From Mycobacteriales bacterium (GTDB lineage: Bacteria > Actinomycetota > Actinomycetes > Mycobacteriales > SCTD01), in assembly GCA_030447385.1 (NCBI GenBank), contig JAUJOY010000001.1, positions 426,059 to 466,464 of the forward strand: a DNA stretch of 40,406 nt. Reading direction: 5' to 3'. The position numbers and the translations under genes were made by a program. The notes beneath the pieces were generated by a model. That model was not told where the DNA came from. It ran no database searches and was given only the letters and a program-made list of their open reading frames with translations. This document shows, one piece after another, positions 14,433 to 22,280 of this stretch. The number at the start of each line of letters is the position of its first letter. Positions within the stretch are counted from its first letter, which is position 1.

Positions 14433-15830
14433 ATGGCAGCAGAGCGGTTGGTGGTCATCGGTGGTGACGCGGCGGGGATGAGCGCGGCGAGCCAGGCGCG
14501 CAGGCGCAGGGGGTCGGACGACCTGGACATCGTCGTGTTCGAGCGGGGCCGCGCCACCTCGTACTCCGCCTGCGGGATCCCCTACTGGATCGGCGGTGCC
14601 GTGGGCAGCGAGGCCGAGCTCATCGCCCGCACCCCCGAGCAGCACCGCGCGAATGACCTCGACGTGCGCATGCGCACCGAGGTCGTCGACATCGACCTGT
14701 CGGCGCGGACGGTGACCGCCCGCTCGCTGGAGGACGGCAAGGACTACACCCAGCCGTACGACTCGCTGATGTACGCCACCGGCAGCGTCCCGATGCGCCC
14801 GAAGGCCGAGGGCTTCGACGCCGAGGGCGTGTACGGGGTGCAGGTGCTCGACGACGGCGCCGACCTGATCCGCGAGCTAGACAGCGGCCGGGTCGAGCGG
14901 GTCGTCGTGGTCGGCGGCGGCTACATCGGGCTCGAGCTCGCCGAGGCCTGCAAGATCCGCGGGCTCGACGTGACGGTGGTGGACCTCTCGCGCACGCCGG
15001 TCGGGACCTTCGACCCCGACATCGGGCAGTTCATCGCCGAGGCGGTCGAGAACCTCGGCATCACGATGGTTCTCGGCGAGGCGGCCACGTCCGTGGAGAC
15101 CGACGACGACGGCCGGGCCGTCGCGGTGCACATCCAGGGCGGGCGGCGCCTGCCGGCCGAGCTCGTCATCCTCGGGCTCGGGGTGCGGCCGAACGTCGCC
15201 CTCGCGAAGAAGGCCGGCATCCCCCTGGGCTCCTCCGGCGGCATCGCCGTCGACAACCGGATGCGCACGCAGGTCGAGGGGGTGTGGTCCGCGGGCGACT
15301 GCGTCGAGAGCCGGCACCGGCTGTCGGGGCAGCGGATGGTCGTCGCCCTCGGGACCCACGCCAACAAGCAGGGCCGCGTCGCGGGCATCAACCTCGGCGG
15401 CGGCTATGCGACCTTCCCGGGCGTCATCGGCACCGCGGTCACCAAGGTGTGCGACCTCGAGGTGGCGCGTACCGGGCTGTCCGAGCAGGAGGCGGACTCC
15501 GCCGGCTACTGCTTCGTCACGGCCAGCGTCGACTCCACGACCAAGGCGGGCTACTTCCCCGGTGCGAAGCCGATCAGGGTGAAGCTGATCGCGGAGAAGC
15601 GGACGGGCACGCTGCTCGGGGCGCAGATCGCCGGCCGGGAGGGGGCGGCGAAGCGGATCGACACGCTGGCGACCGCGATCTGGAACGGCATGGGGGTCGA
15701 CGAGGTGCTCGGCCTGGATCTGTCGTACGCCCCGCCGTTCTCCCCGGTGTGGGACCCGGTGCTCATCGCGGCGCGCAAGGCGTTCGAGGCGGTCGAGGCC
15801 GATGTGCGGGCGGACGCTCGGGCCGGCTGA
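14433..15830 (+). CDS. FAD-dependent pyridine nucleotide-disulfide oxidoreductase (CoA-disulfide reductase/NADH oxidase type)
   Basis: A 465-residue flavoprotein. FAD motif VVIGGDAAGMSAASQARRR near the N-terminus; redox cysteine in SYSACGIPYWIGG (about 43-55), the single-Cys type of CoA-disulfide reductases, NADH oxidases and NADH peroxidases; NAD(P)H Rossmann motif VVVVGGGYIGLELAEA (about 155-170); second FAD motif VWSAGDC; C-terminal dimerisation domain ending LSYAPPFSPVWDPVLIAARKA. It could reduce CoA disulfide or O2; sequence alone does not decide. ATG 14433 is preferred to the in-frame TTG at 14424 because it lies 7 nt after TAGGTT. Confidence 0.9.
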   Translation: MAAERLVVIGGDAAGMSAASQARRRRGSDDLDIVVFERGRATSYSACGIPYWIGGAVGSEAELIARTPEQHRANDLDVRMRTEVVDIDLSARTVTARSLEDGKDYTQPYDSLMYATGSVPMRPKAEGFDAEGVYGVQVLDDGADLIRELDSGRVERVVVVGGGYIGLELAEACKIRGLDVTVVDLSRTPVGTFDPDIGQFIAEAVENLGITMVLGEAATSVETDDDGRAVAVHIQGGRRLPAELVILGLGVRPNVALAKKAGIPLGSSGGIAVDNRMRTQVEGVWSAGDCVESRHRLSGQRMVVALGTHANKQGRVAGINLGGGYATFPGVIGTAVTKVCDLEVARTGLSEQEADSAGYCFVTASVDSTTKAGYFPGAKPIRVKLIAEKRTGTLLGAQIAGREGAAKRIDTLATAIWNGMGVDEVLGLDLSYAPPFSPVWDPVLIAARKAFEAVEADVRADARAG

Positions 15831-15895
15831 GCTCTTCGCGATCTCTGGCATGCTCCTGCCCAGCCGCACCACCGCCGCAACGCTGGAGGAACCCC

Positions 15896-16921
15896 GTGCC
15901 GATCGCGACCCCAGAGGCCTACGTCGAGATGCTGGACCGCGCCAAGGCCGGCCGGTTCGCCTACCCCGCGATCAACGTGACCAGTTCGCAGACGCTGATC
16001 GCCTCGCTGCGCGGCTTCGCCGAGGCTGAGTCTGACGGCATCGTGCAGATCAGCACCGGTGGGGCGGAGTACCTCTCGGGCTCCACGGTCAAGGACATGG
16101 TGATCGGCGCGCAGGCCCTGGCCGACTACGCCCACCAGGTGGCGAAGGCCTATCCCGTGACGATCGCCCTGCACACCGATCACTGCCCCAAGGACAAGCT
16201 CGACACCTACATGCGCCCGCTGCTCGCGATCAGCCAGGAGCGGGTGGACGCGGGCAAGGAGCCGCTGTTCCAGTCGCACATGTGGGACGGCTCAGCGGTG
16301 GAGCTCGAGGACAACCTCTCGATCGCCCAGGAGCTGCTCGAGCGGTGCGCGAAGGCGCGCATCATCATGGAGCTCGAGATCGGGGTGGTCGGCGGCGAGG
16401 AGGACGGCGTCGACAACTCCGGCGAGAACGAGAAGCTCTACACCACCTGCGAGGACGCGCTGCGGACCGCGGAGATGGTGGGTACGGGTGAGCGCGGCCG
16501 CTACCTGCTGGCCGCCACGTTCGGCAACGTCCACGGCGTCTACAAGCCGGGCAACGTCACCCTGCGCCCCACGATCCTGCGCGACATCCAGGAGGCCGCG
16601 GGCAAGAAGGTCGGCAAGGAGCAGCCGTTCGACCTGGTCTTCCACGGCGGCAGCGGCTCCCGGCTCGAGGAGATCCACGAGACGCTCGACTACGGCGTGG
16701 TGAAGATGAACGTCGACACCGATGCGCAGTACGCCTTCACGAGGCCCGTCGCGGACCACGTGTTCCGCAACTACGCCGGCGTGCTCAAGGTCGACGGCGA
16801 GGTCGGCAACAAGAAGCTCTACGACCCGCGGGCCTGGGGCAAGGCTGCGGAGGCCTCCATGGCGGCCCGGATCGTCCAGGCCTGCCAGGACGTCCGCTCC
16901 ACCGGGACCCGCCTGACCTGA
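15896..16921 (+). CDS. fbaA: Fructose-bisphosphate aldolase, class II
   Basis: A 341-residue zinc-dependent aldolase of glycolysis and gluconeogenesis that splits fructose-1,6-bisphosphate into DHAP and glyceraldehyde-3-phosphate. Zinc and catalytic residues appear in ALHTDHCPKDK (about 91-101), LEIGVVGGEEDGV (about 161-173, class IIA glutamate loop), FGNVHGVYKPGN (about 211-222) and the phosphate loop FHGGSGS (about 248-254). NVDTDAQYAFT follows at about 265. The start is GTG 15896 behind GGAGGA. The length and inserted loops fit the class IIA (FbaA) subgroup found in actinobacteria. Confidence 0.96.
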   Translation: MPIATPEAYVEMLDRAKAGRFAYPAINVTSSQTLIASLRGFAEAESDGIVQISTGGAEYLSGSTVKDMVIGAQALADYAHQVAKAYPVTIALHTDHCPKDKLDTYMRPLLAISQERVDAGKEPLFQSHMWDGSAVELEDNLSIAQELLERCAKARIIMELEIGVVGGEEDGVDNSGENEKLYTTCEDALRTAEMVGTGERGRYLLAATFGNVHGVYKPGNVTLRPTILRDIQEAAGKKVGKEQPFDLVFHGGSGSRLEEIHETLDYGVVKMNVDTDAQYAFTRPVADHVFRNYAGVLKVDGEVGNKKLYDPRAWGKAAEASMAARIVQACQDVRSTGTRLT

Positions 16922-16951
16922 GGGGTACAGGACTATCACCCTCCCGCGCGG

Positions 16952-16978
16952 TTGAGGGCAGCACCCCTCGGCTAGGGT
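16952..16978 (+). promoter_or_regulatory. Candidate promoter of the riboswitch-rpf transcript
   Basis: TTGAGG (16952-16957), a 15-nt spacer and TAGGGT (16973-16978) lie 34 nt before the riboswitch. The spacer is shorter than the usual 17 nt, so the -35 assignment is weak; the -10 is good. Confidence 0.45.
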
Positions 16979-17011
16979 GGGCCCACTCGCGCCGATCGGC
17001 GTGCTGCCGCT

Positions 17012-17174
17012 CCCTCCCGCCGAGTCCTGTCCCGGGGAGCGTGCCTCTTCGTCGTACCGGGGCAGGAGCGGGGGACCCACAGGTCTCACGGGCGCACCGC
17101 GCCCTCGGGGTGAAGCCTCCTGCGCGAGGCCGGGCCGTTCCAGCCCGAACCCGACAGCTCACCCCGCAGGCGTG
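17012..17174 (+). ncRNA. c-di-AMP riboswitch (ydaO-yuaA class)
   Basis: The conserved blocks of the ydaO/yuaA aptamer appear in order: CCGAGTCCTGTCCCGGGG near the 5' end, GGGGACCCA (17071-17079), GGGGTGAAG (17107-17115), and CCGAACCCGACAGCTCACC (from 17145), followed by CCGCAGGCGTGAGG. This class binds cyclic di-AMP and usually turns gene expression off. In Streptomyces and other actinobacteria it precedes rpf genes, as here. The 3' edge runs into the ribosome site GAGGAAAGGAA of rpf, so control could act on translation or on termination; no clear T-run is seen. Boundaries are approximate. Confidence 0.93.
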
Positions 17175-17192
17175 AGGAAAGGAACCCTGACC

Positions 17193-17942
17193 TTGTTGTT
17201 GCACTCTGTGTTGCGCCCGCGCAAGCACGCCCGGCACGCCAAGCCCTCCAAGGCCGCACCGCTGTTCGCCGCCGGCGGCATGACCGCCGCGATCGTCGTC
17301 GCCGAGGGAGCGGCCGTCTCGACCGCCGCCTCGGCAGGCGGGACCGTCGAGCAGTTCGAGGCTCTCGCCCAGTGCGAGAGCGGCGGCAACTGGTCGATCA
17401 ACACCGGCAACGGCTACTACGGCGGCCTGCAGTTCTCCCTCGCCACCTGGCGCGGCATCGGCTACTCCGGTTTCCCGCATCAGGCCAGCAAGGCCACCCA
17501 GATCCAGGCCGGCCAGAAGCTGCAGGGCCAGAGCGGCTGGGGCCAGTGGCCGGCGTGCTCGCGCAAGCTCGGCCTGTCCGGCGGCGGCGGAGCCACCAGC
17601 ACGTCCACCGCCTCCACTGCGACGACGACGCGCACAGCCCCAGTGGCCACCCACAGCCACACCCGGACCGCCCCAGTGGCGTCCCGCACCCGCTCCTCGC
17701 TGCCCGCCTTCGACGGTGACGTCCTCACCACGGCGGACGTGTCGCGCTACGACGCCACCGCGCTCGCCTGGCAGCGGCAGATGCGCAGCCGCGGCTGGAC
17801 GATCATCGTCGACGGCTACTTCGGCCCGCAGAGCTCCAGCGTCGCCCGCCGCTTCGCCGCGGAGAAGGGCCTGGACCCGGCGATCACCGGGTCGCTCGAC
17901 CGCGCGGTGTTCACGGCAGCCTGGACCGCCCCGATCACCTGA
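17193..17942 (+). CDS. rpf: Resuscitation-promoting factor-like transglycosylase (Rpf domain)
   Basis: A 249-residue secreted peptidoglycan hydrolase that promotes regrowth of dormant cells. After a basic N-terminus and a hydrophobic export segment (LFAAGGMTAAIVVAEGAAVS), the Rpf lysozyme-like domain spans about 48-130: VEQFEALAQCESGGNWSINT has the catalytic Glu, then GNGYYGGLQFSLATWRGIG, and a second Cys in WPACSRKLG for the disulfide. A Thr-rich linker and a peptidoglycan-binding-like domain (about 175-249, WQRQMRSRGWTIIVDGYFGP) follow. TTG 17193 is chosen because GAGGAAAGGAA ends 9 nt before it; GTG 17172 would lie inside the riboswitch. It overlaps the convergent methyltransferase by 8 nt. 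Confidence 0.9.
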   Translation: MLLHSVLRPRKHARHAKPSKAAPLFAAGGMTAAIVVAEGAAVSTAASAGGTVEQFEALAQCESGGNWSINTGNGYYGGLQFSLATWRGIGYSGFPHQASKATQIQAGQKLQGQSGWGQWPACSRKLGLSGGGGATSTSTASTATTTRTAPVATHSHTRTAPVASRTRSSLPAFDGDVLTTADVSRYDATALAWQRQMRSRGWTIIVDGYFGPQSSSVARRFAAEKGLDPAITGSLDRAVFTAAWTAPIT

Positions 17943-18627
17943 TCAGCCCCTCCCCGGGCTTCGTCGCGACGAGCAGCCCGTAGGACAGAGCACCGCTCTC
18001 GACCGCTCGCGCACAGGCGCGGGCGGTCGAGGCGTGCCTGCGCGCACCCACTGCCGCCAGTCGCCGCGTCAACCGGCGCGCCAGCGCGAGTGCGTCCGCG
18101 GAGCGGTCCTCCGTGCGCAGGACGCGCAGTCCCGCCTGCTCCACCAGGGCGGCGTAGTCCGCGAGCGTCCGCGCCGTGGTGAGCCGGTCCACCACCGCGA
18201 TCACGTCTGCGGGTGCGAGATCCCGGCGCAGCACCACGTCCGTCATCGCCAGCGTGCCGCCCGGGCGCAGCACCCGCGCCATCTGCGACAGCGCCCGTGC
18301 GGGGTCGGCGAACGTCGACACCGAGCACTCGCAGACGACGGCGTCGTACGCCCCGCTCACCAGCGGCAGGTGGTGGGCGTCCCCGACCACGGCGGTGCCG
18401 CGCCCTCGAGCGCGAGCCACGGCGCGGAGCTCGAGGTCCACCCCGACCGGAAGCAGCCCGCGACGCGCGAGCACGCCCAGGGTCGCGCCGTCACCGCAGG
18501 CCACGTCCGCGACCAGCGCGCCTGGCGACGGCTGCAACCGGTCCAGCAGGTGCTGCGTCAGCGCCTGCCCGCCCGGGTGCGCCGTGGCGCCGAGCAGCCA
18601 GCGGGCGGCGCCTCGGGTGTAGTCCAC
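17935..18627 (-). CDS. Class I SAM-dependent methyltransferase
   Basis: A 230-residue methyltransferase. Motif I is VADVACGDGATLGVLA (about 38-53), then an acidic strand end VGVDLE, motif post-I GDAHHLPLVSGAYDAVVCECSVSTF (about 82-106) and ARVLRPGGTLAMTDV (about 117-131). The C-terminal third is helical and Arg/Ala-rich. The pattern DAxxLPxxxxxFD...VLRPGG belongs to the small-molecule methyltransferases; substrate unknown. GTG 18627 follows directly on the ybdD stop (TGAGTG), so it is translated as the third gene of the cstA operon. Confidence 0.88.
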   Translation of the reverse strand: MDYTRGAARWLLGATAHPGGQALTQHLLDRLQPSPGALVADVACGDGATLGVLARRGLLPVGVDLELRAVARARGRGTAVVGDAHHLPLVSGAYDAVVCECSVSTFADPARALSQMARVLRPGGTLAMTDVVLRRDLAPADVIAVVDRLTTARTLADYAALVEQAGLRVLRTEDRSADALALARRLTRRLAAVGARRHASTARACARAVESGALSYGLLVATKPGEGLIR

Positions 18628-18819
18628 TCAGCAGCAGCGCGACTGCGTGGTGCTCTCCCGGTGGTCGGCCGCGTGCCGCTCGAAGGCCCGGCGCGACATC
18701 GGCTCGGTCCCTTCGCGCCGGCACCGCTCGAGGTAGTCGTCCCACTTCGCCTCGCCGGTCAGCTGCCGGACGTACCAGCGCAGCCCGGCGCCCGTACGCC
18801 GGGCTGTGTCCCTTCTCAT
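18628..18819 (-). CDS. YbdD/YjiX family small protein
   Basis: A 63-residue protein with the YbdD signature: LRWYVRQLTGEAKWDDYLER (about 13-32) and PMSRRAFERHAADHRES. These proteins regularly follow carbon-starvation permeases (cstA/btsT) and may assist them; the role is not established. It ends in a double cysteine (SRCC). The ATG overlaps the cstA stop by 4 nt (ATGA), and its stop abuts the methyltransferase GTG, so translation of the three genes is coupled. Confidence 0.92.
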   Translation of the reverse strand: MRRDTARRTGAGLRWYVRQLTGEAKWDDYLERCRREGTEPMSRRAFERHAADHRESTTQSRCC

Positions 18820-20999
18820 CGTCCGGCCGAGGCGGCCGGCTCGCGCTGCGCCTCCTCGTACTCGCGCACGGCCTGCTTCTCCTCCTTGGTGGCGAAGAAC
18901 TCGGCCGGGGCGACCAGCGTCGACGGCTCGTGCGGCGTCTCGGTCGTCGGAAGGCCGCCGGCCTGATAGGCCCGGATCCAGATCGGGATGGCGCTCACGA
19001 CCACCGCGAGGGTGAGCAACGCGAACAGCGCCTGGAGCGTGCCGTTGACGGTGGAGTTGGTGATGATCTGCTGCATCTGCTCGACGTTCTTCGCCGGCGC
19101 CAGCAGCCGGCCGTCCGCGAGGGCGTCCTCGTAGAGCGTGCGCTGCTGGAAGTAGCCGATCTTCGGGTTGCCGGAGAAGATCTTCTGCCAGCTCGCCGTC
19201 ATCGTGGTGGTCAGGTCCCACGCCAGCCCGATCCCCGGCACCCACGCCCACTTGGCCTTGCCGTGCTTGAACATCAGCGTCACGCACAGCGTCAGCGCGA
19301 TCGCGGCGAGCAGCTGGTTGGAGATGCCGAACAGCGGAAAGAGCTGGTTGATCCCGCCGAGCGGATCGGTCACCCCGACGTAGAGCATGTAGCCCCACAG
19401 CCCCACCACCACGGCGCTGGCCGACCAGGAGGCCGGCTTCCAGGAGATGTCGGCGTACTTCGGCCAGACGTTGCCGATCGTGTCCTGCAGCATGAAGCGC
19501 CCGACCCGCGTCCCGGCGTCCACCGCGGTGAGGATGAACAGCGCCTCGAACATGATCGCGAAGTGGTACCAGAAGGCGCTCAGTCCCTGGCCGAACGCCC
19601 GGCTGAAGATCAGCGAGATCCCGAAGGCGAGGGTGGGGGCACCGCCGGTGCGCGAGACCAGGGAGCTCTCCTCGATCGACGCCGCGGCGCCTGCGATGTC
19701 GGCGGGGCTGATCGAGAAGCCGAGCGTGCTGACGAACGCGGCCGCTGTCTCGGGAGTGCCTCCGGTGGCACCGGCCGGGCTGTTGATCGCGTAGTACAGG
19801 CCCTGGTCGATCACGGAGGCCGCGATCAGGGCGCTGATGGCCACGAAGGACTCCATCAGCATCCCGCCGTAGCCGATCATGCGGACCTGGCTCTCCTTCG
19901 CCAGCATCTTCGGGGTGGTCCCCGAGGCGATCAGCGCGTGGAAGCCCGACAGCGCGCCGCAGGCGATCGTGATGAACACGAACGGGAAGAGCTTGCCGGC
20001 GAACACCGGCCCGTTGCCGTTGCCGGCGAACTGGGTCACCGCCTCGTTCTCCAGCATCGGCGGCGCCAGGAGCAGCCCGATCGCGAGCAGGACGATCACG
20101 CCGATCTTCATGAAGGTCGACAGGTAGTCCCGCGGGGTGAGCAGCATCCAGACCGGCAGGATGGACGCGATGAAGCCGTAGATGACGAGGGCGAAGACCA
20201 GCTGCTCCTTGGACAGGGTCAGCGTCTCGGCGAGGCCGGTCGAGTCGATGTAACCGCCGCCGATGACCGCGAGCAGCAGCAGGACGACGCCGATCGCGGT
20301 GACCTCCGAGACCCGGCCGGGCCGCAGGTAGCGCAGGTAGAAGCCCATGAACAGCGCAATCGGGATCGTCAGCCCGATCGAGAAGACCCCCCAGGGGGAC
20401 TCGGCCAGCGCGTTGACGACGACCAGGGCCAGCACCGCCAGGATGATGATCATAATCATGAAGACCGCGATCAGGGCGGCGATGCCGCCGGCCACCCCGA
20501 TCTCCTCGCGGATCATCTGGCCGAGCGTCTTGCCGTTGCGCCGGACCGAGAAGAACATCACGACCATGTCCTGGACCGCGCCGGCGAAGATGACGCCGGC
20601 GATGATCCAGACCGTCCCGGGCAGGTAGCCGAACTGCGCCGCGAGCACCGGCCCCACGAGCGGTCCGGCGCCGGCGATGGCGGCGAAGTGGTGGCCGAAC
20701 AGCACCCGCCGGTCGGTGACGTCGTAGTCGACCCCGTTGTGCAGGCGTTCGGCCGGTGTCGCCCGGGTGTTGTCCACCTGGAGCACCCGGTAGGCGATGA
20801 AGCGGGCGTAGAAGCGGTAGGCGATGGCGTACGAGGAGAGCGCGGCGAACAGGATCCACAACGCCGAGACCTCCTCGCCCCGGGAGAGGGCGAGCACGCT
20901 CCAGCAGACGGCGCCGATGGCGGCGACGAGGACCCAGACGAGCCTGGAGGGCGGCGCCTTCCTCTGCTCGCTCGAGGGCTCCGATGTGAGCGTGGTCAT
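18816..20999 (-). CDS. cstA: CstA-type carbon starvation permease
   Basis: A 727-residue multi-spanning transporter (about 16-18 helices) of the CstA/BtsT family, which imports pyruvate or peptides during carbon limitation. Family signatures: GHHFAAIAGAGPLVGPVLAAQFGYLPG (about 95-121), FAGAVQDMVVMFFSVRRNGKTLG, AIACGALSGFHALIASGTTPKML-like core, and LFPLFGISNQLLAAIALTL near the end. The chosen ATG at 20999 has a strong GGGAGGAG 5 nt before it; an in-frame upstream extension is rich in Arg/Pro and unlike the family. First gene of cstA-ybdD-methyltransferase. Confidence 0.96.
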   Translation of the reverse strand: MTTLTSEPSSEQRKAPPSRLVWVLVAAIGAVCWSVLALSRGEEVSALWILFAALSSYAIAYRFYARFIAYRVLQVDNTRATPAERLHNGVDYDVTDRRVLFGHHFAAIAGAGPLVGPVLAAQFGYLPGTVWIIAGVIFAGAVQDMVVMFFSVRRNGKTLGQMIREEIGVAGGIAALIAVFMIMIIILAVLALVVVNALAESPWGVFSIGLTIPIALFMGFYLRYLRPGRVSEVTAIGVVLLLLAVIGGGYIDSTGLAETLTLSKEQLVFALVIYGFIASILPVWMLLTPRDYLSTFMKIGVIVLLAIGLLLAPPMLENEAVTQFAGNGNGPVFAGKLFPFVFITIACGALSGFHALIASGTTPKMLAKESQVRMIGYGGMLMESFVAISALIAASVIDQGLYYAINSPAGATGGTPETAAAFVSTLGFSISPADIAGAAASIEESSLVSRTGGAPTLAFGISLIFSRAFGQGLSAFWYHFAIMFEALFILTAVDAGTRVGRFMLQDTIGNVWPKYADISWKPASWSASAVVVGLWGYMLYVGVTDPLGGINQLFPLFGISNQLLAAIALTLCVTLMFKHGKAKWAWVPGIGLAWDLTTTMTASWQKIFSGNPKIGYFQQRTLYEDALADGRLLAPAKNVEQMQQIITNSTVNGTLQALFALLTLAVVVSAIPIWIRAYQAGGLPTTETPHEPSTLVAPAEFFATKEEKQAVREYEEAQREPAASAGR

Positions 21000-21175
21000 G
21001 GCGGCTCCTCCCGTGGCTGGTGGGCGGGCAGTACCCAGCCTGCGTCCACTTCTGTACACGTCCGACGGCATATTCGGCACCGTGTCCGTCGCTCTGCGCG
21101 ACGGATCGGCGCTGATCTGCGACGAGCGGTCGACGTCCCGGTCCGGTGCCTGGCTGGGCCGATCGGCCGGCAGGG

Positions 21176-21181
21176 CAGGAT
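21176..21181 (+). promoter_or_regulatory. DUF3151 gene -10 hexamer (leaderless)
   Basis: CAGGAT lies 6 nt before the ATG at 21188, with no ribosome site. The A at position 2 and T at position 6 of the -10 are kept. Confidence 0.45.
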
Positions 21182-21187
21182 GGGCGC

Positions 21188-21610
21188 ATGAGCCTCCACG
21201 GCAAGGACCTGCTCGGCGGACCGCCCCCCACGCTGCTCCCGGACGAGGCCGGCCCTCGCGAGCTGCTCGAGCGCGGCGCCGACCCGGCCGACGTCGCGGC
21301 CGCGCATCCCACCAGCTCGCTGGCATGGGCCGAGCTGGCGGAGGCGGCCTACGCCGGCAACGCGTTCGTCGAGAGTTACGCCTACGCCCGCACCGGCTAC
21401 CACCGGGGCCTTGACTCGCTGCGGCGCTCGGGCTGGAAGGGGTACGGGCCGGTGCCCTGGTCGCACGCGCCCAACCGCGGCTTCCTGCGCGCCCTGTACG
21501 CGCTCGGCCGCGCGGCGGGGGCGATCGGCGAGGTGGGCGAGGCCGACCGGATCCGGCAGTTCCTCCACGACAGCGACCCGGAGGCGGTCGAGGCGCTCAG
21601 CGGTACCTGA
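21188..21610 (+). CDS. DUF3151 domain-containing protein
   Basis: A 140-residue cytosolic protein that matches the actinobacterial DUF3151 family nearly throughout: LHGKDLLGGPPPTLLPDE (3-20), VAAAHPTSSLAWAELAEAA, ESYAYARTGYHRGLDSLRR (about 61-79), GWKGYGPVPWSHAPNRGFLRALYAL and IRQFLHDSDPEAVEAL. The helix-pair layout suggests a TPR-like fold (inference). Function is unknown. It often lies near fba or purA in actinobacteria (from memory), which fits this window. It is transcribed divergently from cstA across 188 bp. Confidence 0.92.
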   Translation: MSLHGKDLLGGPPPTLLPDEAGPRELLERGADPADVAAAHPTSSLAWAELAEAAYAGNAFVESYAYARTGYHRGLDSLRRSGWKGYGPVPWSHAPNRGFLRALYALGRAAGAIGEVGEADRIRQFLHDSDPEAVEALSGT

Positions 21611-21616
21611 CGGGGA

Positions 21617-21667
21617 GCTGCCCGGGCAGCCGGGCCTGGCCGGGGCCCGCAGCCGGGCTCAGCCCGG
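21617..21667. terminator. GC-rich hairpins between convergent genes
   Basis: A perfect palindrome GCTGCCCGGGCAGC (21617-21630) and a hairpin CCGGGCT-C-AGCCCGG (21653-21667) fill the 48-bp gap between the DUF3151 gene and the convergent minus-strand gene; the second includes its stop codon. No T-runs are present, so these would be GC-type terminators. Confidence 0.5.
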
Positions 21668-22162
21668 GTCGACCGGGTCGACCGGGTCCGGGACGACGCG
21701 CGGAGCAGCCCGTCGTCGGCCCAGCAGCGACGCGCCCGGCAGCAGGCCGATGGTCCGGCTGGTGTCCTCGACGAAGCCCATGATCCGGTCGGTCGAGCCG
21801 GCGATGAAGGCCACCCGCTCGTGGGTGTCCGCCAGGGTGCGCAGCACCGGGAGCATGTCCTGCTGGACCGTGCGCAGCGTGTCGGGCAGGTCGCTGACGG
21901 CCGGGTCGTCCAGGACGACGGCCAGCCGGGACAGGCCCGGCGCCAGCGCCCGCACCGGCTCCTCCAGCTCCTCGGCCATGGCGTCGAGGCGTACGGCCAG
22001 CCGGTGAACGGCGCTCAGCGTCTCGCGCGCCTCGCCGACGACGTCACCGAGGCTGCGTACCGCTCCGGTCAGTGCCGTGACTGCGCCGGGGAGGGCGGTC
22101 AGGGCCTCGGTCTGCGCCTGCAGCAGCGAGAGCAGCCCGTCGAGACCAGGAAGACGTGCCAC
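21659..22162 (-). CDS. Helical protein of unknown function
   Basis: A 167-residue protein made almost wholly of amphipathic helix: LSLLQAQTEALTALPGAVTA, LAVRLDAMAEELEEPVRALA, LSRLAVVLDDPAVSDLPDTL. A weakly hydrophobic stretch (TIGLLPGASLLG) and a DP/VDP-rich tail (VVPDPVDPVDPG) end it. I recognise no domain; the heptad pattern suggests a coiled coil or an apolipoprotein-like, membrane-associating bundle. The GTG start at 22162 is supported by TAACCT (minus strand, 22175-22170) 7 nt ahead. A longer frame upstream looks non-coding. It diverges from the PLD gene. Confidence 0.7.
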   Translation of the reverse strand: MARLPGLDGLLSLLQAQTEALTALPGAVTALTGAVRSLGDVVGEARETLSAVHRLAVRLDAMAEELEEPVRALAPGLSRLAVVLDDPAVSDLPDTLRTVQQDMLPVLRTLADTHERVAFIAGSTDRIMGFVEDTSRTIGLLPGASLLGRRRAAPRVVPDPVDPVDPG

Positions 22163-22280
22163 GATCCCCAGGTTACGGATGTGGGTCCGGCGCGCCTCGC
22201 ATAGCCCTTCCGGACTAGAGGCAGGTCCGCTGCGGCTGGGTACGGCACCACTACGGCAACAACCGACCATGGGAGTCCGC

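Noticed and set aside
18213-21191. A 992-codon plus-strand frame opposite the cstA operon
   Set aside because: Composition is Arg/Asp/Gly/His-rich without domains; cstA, ybdD and the methyltransferase on the minus strand are well supported.
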